DNA from: Irpex lacteus
Taxonomy: Eukaryota > Basidiomycota > Agaricomycetes > Polyporales > Irpicaceae
Reading direction: 5' to 3'
Length of the DNA: 64,000 nt
NCBI GenBank assembly: GCA_001986395.2
Contig: MQVO02000004.1
Location: 1,054,001 to 1,118,000, forward strand
Under the pieces are notes generated by a model. It was not told the DNA's origin. It was given only the letters and a program-made list of their open reading frames with translations, and did no database searches. A program made the position numbers and the translations under genes. Positions 54,942 through 64,000 of the stretch are shown here, piece by piece. Position 1 is the stretch's first letter, and each line of letters starts with the position of its first letter.

Positions 54942-56257
54942 ACGCCGTTGTAAGAAGATTAAGATTGTTCCATGTACGTATACATACAAAGGTGTATTTT
55001 CCATTGACAGCACAGTGGTACTCTCCAATCACTGCTTGCGGAAAGAGTGGCATGGTTCTCGCTGTCATGGGATGTTCGAAGTCGAACGAAGCCTCGATGT
55101 TTGCCCGTGTCCGCTGGCCATGGGATAACGAGAACATTGTTGAGTCACACGTCTGTCCGTCTCAGAATTTGAGACTTCAGATGGGAGTGGCCAGACGCCC
55201 TCGTGCCGCTACTGCGCACTTTCGCATCAGGGCGGGAGTACGTGCCCAGCTTGCATTGCATACGAGCCTGAGCCTCGCTATAGAGGCTTACAGCTGAAAA
55301 CTCGGGACTCAATGGAGAATGCGGGATTGGATGGATCGAAAGAAGCGGCACCTTGGGGACAGTTCACACAGTACTATACGAATGTGTACGTTCGGAAGTA
55401 CTGCGCAGTTGATAGGGTCGGTTGGATGTCAGTGGTGGAAGTCTAACAGCGAGATGCCCGAGCGGCGAGTGCCCCCTCAGCAAGCGATTTGAAGGCGGGC
55501 CGTGATGAGCTCATAAGGTGAGAGTGAATCGTCTTGCTCGTGGCAACGATGTTTGCTGATTATGCCCAATAGATAACTAGCGAGTGTGTGCACGATTGGA
55601 CATGCGGGGTTATCTTGCCCTATCCAGAAATCTTGCTACACGTCCATCAAGGGCAGGTTCAGAACGCTGCTGTAAGAATTCGGAAAAGCTTGCAAGCTAG
55701 GCCGCGTTCACAGAACGATGTGTAAGGACACGCCGTGCGGTGTTTTACGTACGCCTGCCTCTGTGACAAAGAGAGCCGGAGACGCGACGAGAGGCATACG
55801 TGTATGTCGAGCCACGCTGTATGTCGGCACCGCTGCTGGCGTGGAACGCAGTCTGCAACAGTCGACAGTGAACAACTTCATTCCGCCGCGGTTGCGCAGT
55901 CGCCACTTCGGGTCCGCTATCAAGCGTCACGCCCTGTCACGTCTCCGCTGGCAGCGTGCGAGCGGCGAGGGTGATCGATGTGACAGAGCTGTGACGTTGC
56001 CACGTGGGGATGATGGGAAACTGGAGATCTGTGCGCAGTCGCAGTGCTGCGGAGAAATAATGTTGGCTCGGAAAGGAGATGAGGGAATTAATCCAGTCAG
56101 TCCTTCTCATCGCAGCAGCTGCGCAGCCCGTCCTCGACATCGTCCTCTGCGCGACCTAAATCTCCCTCTTCTTCCCAAACCGCCATCACCGACGCCTCCG
56201 TCGTTAACAGAGACGAACTCTCCAAATCCCGCCCTCTGTTAACCACCCCATAACATC
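54942..56257. other. Gene-poor stretch
   Basis: About 1.3 kb between two same-strand genes. A C/T-rich run from about 56100 to 56250 precedes the SMG6-like start. No gene recognised on either strand. Confidence 0.5.
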
Positions 56258-59200
56258 ATGGCACCCGAGGTCGAACCCATGCAAATATCGAAGAAGGGAA
56301 AAGAGCGCGAGGGTCCGCAGCCTACTGATCTGGCAGCGAGGATGGTTGCTTTTCAGCGCAAGCATGCGCAGTGCGTACACCTCAATATTTCTGCCTGCTG
56401 GCTGCGCCCGCTTACGCCCCAGTCCATGTCATAGAGCAACAAAGCCCAAAGAGAGACCCGAACGTCCTGTGCCCTCCACCTCAACTTCTTCTAAACCAAC
56501 TTTACCACGCTCTCAGTCGCCACATCGAAAGATGCATGCTCAGCCCAGCATCGTAGTTTCTCAGGTGACACCTCAGATTGAGCAAGGACCCGTCGACGAG
56601 GAGTTCGCTCGCCGCCTACACATATCGCATTCGTCGCCGAGACATGCACACAAGCGACCGGAACCACATCAACACACAAGCCCGCGGGGGTCAGGGAGAC
56701 TATACAACCCGAATACCGACTCGATAACACGGCGCCCCATCGTGACCGCCGAGCCAGACGGCATGTCGGAAGACGACACAGCCGGTGTGGCTCGTAGCGG
56801 TGTCCCGCCCTCTGCAGTCCGATATCAAGGACGTGTGCCTGCTGGGCGGGACGGGGCTAGGTTGTTCGATCCGAAGAAGGACGACCCGTATCATCGTCCG
56901 GGACTGCTGATGAGGCCTGGTGCGAACGGGTCGCCACCGATAACTCGCGCCCCGCCGACGCCGAAGAGCTCAGGGGACTGGGTGTCGGCTTCGTCTACGT
57001 CATCAGCTTCTTACGCGCACTCTACCATTTCCTCCAACTTCACTCTCAATTCTACCACCACCGACTCTTCAGCCTCTTCTGCCATTTTTAGCAATGGGCC
57101 ACGCTCAGAAGACAGCGCGGCCTCAACATCTGTACTATCATCTCGTCTTAAACTATTATACCGAAGGGTGGTCGCTATCGAGGACCAGCTAACGAAGGAG
57201 TCCGATCCGGAGATGCAGGAAAGTTTGGAGCTGAGTCCGCAGCGTATGGGCGTGCTGCTGAAGACGCAGCAGAATGGAGTCATAAGGAAGGAGGTTGGGT
57301 TGCACACAGGGGAGAAGGATCGGTACAAGGAGCTCGTTGTCAAGCACAAGGAGTGCGTGCCATTGTTCTGTTCTACTATGCCTCTACTAACATTTCGTGC
57401 AGGCTTTCGGAGGCGATCCATGACTTGCTCACTCTGACCATGGCCCCGTCTGTTCCCCAATCCCTACGGCATATACCTACCAAGTATGGCCTCGTCGCAC
57501 GCTTGTGGAAGACCGCCTTCTATCATCTACTCGAAACCCTGCGTCGTGCCGCATCGTCATGTCCACCTGAAGCCGAGGAGAATGCTGCGCTCGAACATCT
57601 AGTGGTAAGTGTGGTATCTGATAACCTTATACAGGCAACTGAATCTCCTTTTTTGCAGAGCTTCATATACTACGCATACACCTTCTATTCAGGCCTGCTC
57701 GACGAGCCGAACCTTGCCCCATTCAACAGCAACTGGGTAGAGTCCCTCGGCGACTTGGCTCGCTACCGCTCGGCGGTCGCACAACTTCTGGACAGCAGGG
57801 CGATGAAGCCATCACAAGGCACCTTGACGATGGGCGCCATCGCTCGTACTTTCACAGGAAAAGGCCTTCGCTCTGCCGGTCCCGGAACCCCTGAGGTGTC
57901 TGCCATTTCTGACAAGAATGCCTCTCCCACACCCGCCTTCACACCCGGAAGAATGCCACGCATAGACGACTCGCCCGCGGCTTCTGACGCGAACCAGCAG
58001 CCGCCCATGCAGCCTGACATGGCCCCTCCGAGTGTCGGTGCCTACGCCGCGTCACAAATGGAATTGCTCCCGGAGAAGGAACAGTGGCGACTCATCTCGC
58101 GGGAGTGGTTTGCGAAGGGATTGGTGTACTCGCCGACCTCTGGGAAGCTGCACCACTATCTTGGGATGCTGAGTCGGGATGCCGAGCCGTGTGAGAAGGA
58201 GGACCTGAGGGCAGTATATCATTTCGTAAAGAGGTGAGTTTCGTCTTATCGCGAGTACGCATACGCAACGTGATGTCATCTAACTCTGCTATTCATAGTA
58301 TGATTGCGGTCCACCCGTTCACGACGTCTCGTGAGACTGTACTGCAGATGTGGTCAACGAGCGCGCAGGCCAGGCGTCAGGCGCCCGATGCCGGGTTAAC
58401 AGACCTTTTCCTGCTTTTGCAGGGGATGATCTTCACGAATATCCAATTGGACGACTTCAAGAGTGTGCTAGCTCGGTTTGAAGAGAAGTTAATGCTCGAG
58501 GGTACGTACTTAAACTTGAGTTTGCATCGAACGGACTCTATTGCCGCGCTCGTGTATTGGTCGAGTTCATGACGCTGACCATCTTATCTATTTTCATTCG
58601 CAGGTGCTGACGTCCAAGATCAAGATTGGATCATGATGGCCGTTATCAACATTGGTTCCATCTTCGAGTACGGTCGACCTACAGCTGTCCTGAACCGCGT
58701 CACTGGTCTTCAATCGGATTCTGATCGCCCCGGTGGTGCGAGCTCGCTGGTTTCGAACGGCCGTATGAAGGTTATGGCGAAGCGTGCAGACATGGACGAG
58801 AAGACCATGGATGTCGACGACGAGGCACCTCGATCGGCGGCTTCTCCTGCGATGTCGGAAGCCGCAGCGACAGGACATACCTCCGACTCCCCTGATCTCC
58901 CGCTATCTTTGAAATACGCGCTACAGCTGACTTTCACGATGCTTACTCACACACTCAAGAATCCTATTCGCCAACCTCACGGGCTTTCACGGTCGTCTTT
59001 AAATCCCTACATCACGGTATTGCTTACGTTCCTATCGACTGTGCTCAAGGATAGGCTGGCCGAGCGTGTACTAGCGCGCGCAATTCCCTGGGAAGCCTTG
59101 GCCAACTTCTTCACCACCATTCCCCGGCGTATTATCCAAGCGGAGTCGAGGGACATGCCATCCATATCCCACAAGTGTGATCCCCTTCCTGAGGATTGGT

Positions 59201-60476
59201 GCTTGCGGGGCATGGGCTGGAGTGGAAAGAAAATCTACGAGCGCGGTTTCTGGAAGCGGGACGCCGATGGCGACGAGAAGAACCCCGAGACTGAGATCCT
59301 CGACCGGAGGGAGGCCAACGCTGCGCTTATGGACGGCATCATCGAAGACGGGGACGACGAAGGGGACGACGAGCGATCCAAGAACGGGCGTTCGAACACT
59401 AAGGACCGCTGGGTTCGAATCGCTCGCGCAGCCGTCCGTATTGGAAAGATCGTCAATGGTCTTGTCTTCCAACCGCCTATCGTGCTCGACGGTCGAGGAG
59501 AATGGCGCGTTGAGGGCGTTCTCGCTGACAAAGTTGCCAAGTGGCGAGAAGCTGACAAGCGCGAGAAGGCCGAGGAGGAACGTCGTCTTCGTGGTACTCG
59601 CTGGGACTCCGATGAGGACGATATGGACGTTGACGACGATGATCAAATGGTCGACGTCGATAGCATGAGCGAGGACGAGGATGCCTCTGACGAGGTTCGG
59701 GCTCTGAAGGTTAGTTTCTGTCTCATTCCTTGGGCTTCGTATGCGCTAACACTCATCCTATAGGACCGCCTCAAGTATCTCCAAAACATGCTCACATCTG
59801 CGAAAGGCTCTGTTCCTGGTCACAAGCGCTGGCGTTCACTGTCTGCGCGGGAGAACTCCGCTAAACGACTTCAACTCGTCCCCGGCTATACAGTCCTCGT
59901 TGTTGATACCAACATTCTCTTATCATCCCTGTCTGTTATTGCCTCGCTAGTGGAAAGCCTCGAGTGGACGGTTGTCGTCCCTCTGCCGGTCATCATGGAG
60001 CTCGACGGCCTCGCATCAGACGCATCAGTCTTGGGTGAGGCCGCCATGGCTGCCTCTCAATACATTGTCTCTCATCTCCGCACACACTCCACCTCTCTCA
60101 AAATCCAGACCTCCAAGGGCAACTATCTGGCTAATCTCAACGTACGTACCGAGCAAGTCGACCTTCGCGATAACCAGTCCTGGGAACGCAACATGGACGA
60201 TCTTATCCTGCGCGCGGCGATATGGCAAACCACCCATTGGGCAGACAGATCAGTGTTCTTGCAGTCCAACGGTCACAAGCACGACACCACAAACGCATCG
60301 AAAGTAGTATTACTTACTTTCGACCGTATGCGTAAGTGCTTCAATTTCATCTAGATGGTTCGAACCGTGCTAATTTACGTCTTTGATATGCAGTTCGTCT
60401 CAAGGCTCGTTCCAGGGACGTCGATGCCGCCGGCGAACAAGACCTTGCGGCTCTATTGGTCAACCACAAGCCATGA
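56258..60476 (+). CDS. EST1/SMG6-type protein with C-terminal PIN endonuclease domain
   Basis: Nonsense-mediated-decay endonuclease related to SMG6/EST1A. The ATG at 56258 begins MAPEVEPMQISKKGKEREGP. A disordered N-terminal third follows, with PHRKMHAQPSIVVSQVTPQI and RLYNPNTDSITRRPIV. The 14-3-3-like/TPR helical region has RLKLLYRRVVAIEDQLTKES, KYGLVARLWKTAFYHLLETL, SFIYYAYTFYSGLLDEPNLA, WRLISREWFAKGLVYSPTSG followed by KLHHYLGMLSRDAEP, and MIAVHPFTTSRETVLQMW. A long helical region with SLKYALQLTFTMLTHTLKNP follows. After an acidic linker comes the PIN domain: GYTVLVVDTNILLSSLSVIA, VVPLPVIMELDGLASDASVL, WERNMDDLILRAAIWQTTHW and VVLLTFDRMRLKARSRDV. The acidic catalytic set (D of VVDTN, E of MELDG, D of MDD, D of TFD) is complete. 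About 1,250 residues in several exons, with a short C-terminus ending LLVNHKP. Confidence 0.92.
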
Positions 60477-61855
60477 GTCATCAACAATCGCGTTGAAGAA
60501 GCTTCTCTGTCGAGCAACGGGCCTGAAGCTGAGGCAGGCAACCTCGTTGGCCACCGTACCCCGCGTCGCATTCGCTCGCAACAATGCATCGGCCGACGAT
60601 AACGACTCACATCCATCAGCCCTGCAATCCTACCCTACTCTGCCATAGCACGCCGGATCGAGCCGCCCTCTCCACTGGGTTATCTATCGTACTCATCGTT
60701 GTGCTCATTTGCCGGAGAGGGATACGATCCACCACTGTCACTCATTACCCTGTTCATTTCCCCTATTTGCATCTTTATTTGTTCATGTCTCGCATCACAT
60801 ACCCTCGTTCTTGTCTCCATTTTTGTATCTCTCCCGCAATGTACATTACTACCACGCATGAGTTCCAAGGAATGGTGATTCTTGTGTCGCATAAGTGATC
60901 TTCATTGCAAGTCAAGGACTCAAGGGGGACAGGGTCGATCAACAGCGTTACTTCGACAGTGAGGTTCAGTCAGGAGGAAACGCTCTCCATTCTGGCGCCT
61001 AACTCAACCATCGCTTTGTTGAACGCTTCTTCGACACTGCATTTCACTTTACTTATCTGCGGCCTGTCAACTCGCAGAACCTGTAAGCACATTTATGAAT
61101 CAGGGATTACAATTCACTTTCTGATGGACGGCGGTCATTGTATTTAGGTTAGCTATCGCGATCTTTCGCCGGAAACAATGCAGCAAGTATGCAATACCGG
61201 ACTCAGTAAGCCAACGTGCTTGCCCTGACTGTCTATGGCATGCAACATCAACAACGGCACTTCGACAGCATTCGAAGGGCGACTTGAAGATGCCTGAAAC
61301 TATCTGCGAGGTTGGCACCCACTTGTCAGCTCCGTGCTCGCTCGGTATGTGGAGCGTTGCGTGGAATTGAACCTCTGTTAATTCCAATAAACAGCGCACA
61401 GTTCGCTACTCGCAGCATGAAGCAATTGATAGGCTGCCCTATTGAATGCAGCGCTGCTGTATACGATATCCTGCAGGGTTGATTTTCACCGCCTTTGACA
61501 TTTACTATCAGGTTTCGAGCGGTTATCATTCTCTATAGCAGCGCTCCGTATTATCGGTATGTTATGTCGCAACAATATGCAGGCGACCGCTACTTGATTC
61601 GTGATAGGGAAGAGAATGGGCCAGTGCCATATAAGCTTTGGGTGCCGTACCCACCCAAACTACTTCCTCGAGCTACGGCCCACAGACCAACCTTCACCCA
61701 AGACTCCCAAAGCTTCTTTGTTTGGTGTTTCCTAACAAACAAGCAATCTCTTTAAAACGTCCTCGGCATATACGTCAAGCGTTCATCTACAACTTTGTGG
61801 CCCACCCGATAAATACACCCTCCTCCTATCACACTCTCCCCTATCTCATCGCAAC
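60477..61855. other. Gene-poor stretch
   Basis: About 1.4 kb. The first 300 bases look like the SMG6-like 3' region. A C/T-rich stretch before 61855 looks like a promoter. No gene recognised. Confidence 0.5.
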
Positions 61856-62203
61856 ATGTCTCGCACCATGAACAGCGCACCCTTCCTGCTTAGCTCAGTC
61901 CCAGACTACTGTCACCAGCCTCGTCGCTCGCAGCTCCTATCATCACATGCGGCCGACACTACATCGCTGCTCTCCAGCGTTATACTCGTGGTGACAATGG
62001 TATTCTGCGCGGCCTTCTTCATCATGACCCTTGGGTTTTTGCTCTCCAATGAGCACGACAGTGGTGAGCACAGCATTAACCGCAACAGTCTGCACATTAC
62101 TTATTGGCTAAATTCAACAGTGATATATCCACCGTCAGACGGTGCGCACGCCCTCGTGTGGGCGGTGAAACAAAGCACCCGCGGCTGCGCGACAAGCTGC
62201 TAG
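61856..62203 (+). CDS. Small single-helix membrane protein, hypothetical
   Basis: The ATG at 61856 begins MSRTMNSAPFLLSSVPDYCH, then one strong transmembrane helix (LLSSVILVVTMVFCAAFFIM followed by TLGFLL). A likely intron lies at 62064-62120 (GTGAGC to CAACAG) with length 57, a multiple of three, and it contains no stop. The spliced product is about 96 residues and the unspliced one 115, both ending VKQSTRGCATSC. No family recognised. Continuation into other frames downstream is possible but not supported. Confidence 0.45.
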   Translation: MSRTMNSAPFLLSSVPDYCHQPRRSQLLSSHAADTTSLLSSVILVVTMVFCAAFFIMTLGFLLSNEHDSGEHSINRNSLHITYWLNSTVIYPPSDGAHALVWAVKQSTRGCATSC

Positions 62204-62768
62204 TGTTTTTACTCTGGTTCGCAAAGGGACAACAAATTAGTGAGTGCTGGCCTATCATCTCGTTGTGTGCAGCAGCTCATTGCATTCAATCTGTTACTAG
62301 AACAATGTATTCTATCGACGTTTGAGTCTAGGCGGGACTCCGTCAATCGCGAAACCGACGACAGCCGAAGAAATGGCAGGATGTCACCGCATCAACCTCC
62401 TCCACATTGTCGCGCGAAGACTACCCTATTCGGCAGTTTTACCTCGGTCTCCACTATCGCTCTCACTCCATCGAGATCTTCGCCACACACCATCATTGGG
62501 TATAAGTGGTGGCCCATTGTTAAGGCCAGCACTTCAGTACACCACAACCGTTTTGTACTATGGGATATTTTTATATAGAAGGGTCCATGAATATGCTGGA
62601 AGTACATATCGCCATCTTTAGAAGCTGTAGTTGTAGAATACTCCATCAGTGTCGTTACTGTATACTACTATGCCACGTCGACAGAATTAAGCCTCATATT
62701 GTGCCGAGATTAATGAATCCAGGAGTGCTGATCCATGTGGAGCCAAGCTTAAAAACAAACTACTTCGT
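62204..62768. other. Intergenic stretch
   Basis: About 565 bases between convergent genes. Several frames are open but none looks coding. Confidence 0.45.
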
Positions 62769-64000
62769 CTACATCATCGCATGCGTTGTTGCGTATTGCA
62801 ATGGTCGGAGACTTGCAGAGATCGGCACAGCTCTCTGCAACTCGCGCATCTCGACAACACCTGGTGTGCCGACATTTCCTTCTGGTGGCACCGGACCGTC
62901 CGAGCTTGTTGAACGTCGAAGATTGCGTGAGTCGTCATCTGGCTGGTAAATCCCACTACGTTGGCCAAACTCAAAGGCTCTGCGTGCTTCTCGCTGGTGT
63001 CGAAATAGTCCCGTTCTCGTAATGGTGGAGCCTGACGACAGCGAAAGGTGCCAACCCAGTCGTTCTTGGTCGAACTGTCTACGTAGTTGCGCCACTCCCG
63101 TAAGGTAAGCTAAAGCCACCAGCTATGTCGTCAGTGAATGCAGAGCACATAAATCAGTCAGTTAGCCTATGTCCTCGGGGACAGCAAGAATTGTACTTAC
63201 AATGGAGATGATAACGCATGCTATTGAAAGGTCCTTACGCAAAGTACCACCGAGCGTCGCATCTCTTGCAAGTCCTGTCTTCGCCTGCGCAAGACACGGT
63301 CAGGCGGTACGGAACCAAATGATAGTCGGGCACACTTACGACAAAGAACGAGAAGCCAATGATGGCCAGGCCGAGGAGAACATGAGCGTAGTTCCGCAAC
63401 GGATGTAGTCGCCCATGCTTCGGTTGCCGCCGATGAATGAACACTCCGAAAGTAACCTGCACGAGACACAGAGCGAAAAGGATGACGCCACCGATCTGCG
63501 CTGTCCTCGGTGAGCGAGCTTCTCTTAGTTCGAAATAAGCTTAATCCCGACCTGATGTTCATTATCAACGTGGCGCTGACCATGTACAGCGACTACTGCT
63601 GGTCCCAATGCCCAACCAATGGTACCTAACGGCGCTGCCAAGAATGCTACGAGATACCAATGGACGCGAAGCCAATATGGATAGGCGGTTCTGCACCATC
63701 TCGTAACAATAGCTGATATCGGTAGACATACACAGAATCCGAGGAAGGAGAATAGTGCATGGGCGAGTAGAATGTTGCGCCGAGAGCCCGTATGAAGCGA
63801 TGGAGAGTCGAGAGGCTGAGTTTGTGGTAGTGCGGAAGCCGAGCTTAAGCTTGATGGGGCGGTCGATACCGCATGCGCGGATGTTAACGATGCGCCCTCT
63901 GGTACTGATGGCGTTGGAGTGGAGGACGAAGTCGCCGAAGAAGCAGTAGTGGCACCAAGGCCCGAGCTTGTACCGGGCTCGCTGTGTTTTCCTCCATCCC
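62769..64000 (-). CDS. Cytochrome b561-domain membrane protein, 5' end beyond window
   Basis: The minus-strand gene enters from the right edge. The visible N-terminal part is a Ser/Thr/Pro/Ala-rich segment (STAPSSLSSASALPQTQPLD). The b561 core follows: NILLAHALFSFLGFCVCLPI, YPYWLRVHWYLVAFLAAPLG followed by TIGWALGPAVVAVHG, VDNEHQ, then across an intron IGGVILFALCLVQVTFGVFI followed by HRRQPKHGRLHPLRNYAHVL and LGLAIIGFSFFVV. Conserved His in LLAHAL, RVHWY, NEHQ and YAHVL are the expected ligands of two b hemes. After AKTGLARDATLGGTLRKDLS comes a final helix (IVLVALAYLTGVAQL) and a polar cytosolic tail ending YATTHAMM. In fungi this domain often follows an extracellular DOMON/cellobiose-dehydrogenase-cytochrome domain; the Ser-rich linker fits, but that part lies outside. 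Confidence 0.87.

Overview
This is a window of fungal nuclear DNA, most likely from a mushroom-forming basidiomycete (Agaricomycetes). Genes are dense on both strands and broken by many short introns of about 50-70 bases. Several families are typical of that class: a DUF6534 seven-helix protein, secreted eight-cysteine 'glycopeptide' proteins, an SRPK-type kinase with an HTDVQ loop, and a large multicopy transposase-like protein. I saw no tRNA, rRNA or CRISPR. Gene models were joined by eye from open frames, splice sites and family resemblance, so outer coordinates are firmer than internal exon borders.

0-9 kb is a housekeeping block: mitochondrial ribosomal protein mL60 (cut by the left edge), splicing factor SF3A1, a tail-anchored ubiquitin-conjugating enzyme (UBE2J1/Ubc6 type), mitochondrial ribosomal protein mS37 (Mrp10) and autophagy protein Atg8. 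A 524-bp non-autonomous DNA transposon with perfect terminal inverted repeats lies downstream of ATG8.

9-17 kb carries an unidentified multi-helix protein, an allantoate-permease-like MFS transporter, a DUF6534 membrane protein and a Rad57/XRCC3-like recombinase paralogue. 17.6-20.1 kb and 36.5-38.9 kb are inverted copies of one convergent gene pair: an AATase-like HxxxD acyltransferase plus a secreted glycopeptide. Between the copies lie HID1, a GPI-anchored cupredoxin, a 3-kb stretch without a recognisable gene, the DNA polymerase delta small subunit and glutamate decarboxylase.

39-49 kb holds an NYN + OST-HTH putative RNA-regulating protein (MARF1-like), then a divergent pair: a very large transposase-like gene and a smaller acidic partner. 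I judge this pair the best candidate for an undescribed mobile or domesticated system. 50-64 kb returns to ordinary genes: an NTF2/SnoaL-like protein, an SRPK-like kinase, a possible tiny mitochondrial protein overlapping the 5' region of a short-chain dehydrogenase, an EST1/SMG6-type PIN endonuclease of nonsense-mediated decay, a small one-helix protein, and a cytochrome b561 gene cut by the right edge.

Few genes here work together directly. Possible links are genome maintenance (the polymerase delta subunit and the Rad57-like protein, both with ACGCGT boxes upstream), RNA surveillance (SMG6-like and NYN proteins) and the duplicated acyltransferase/secreted-protein pair.
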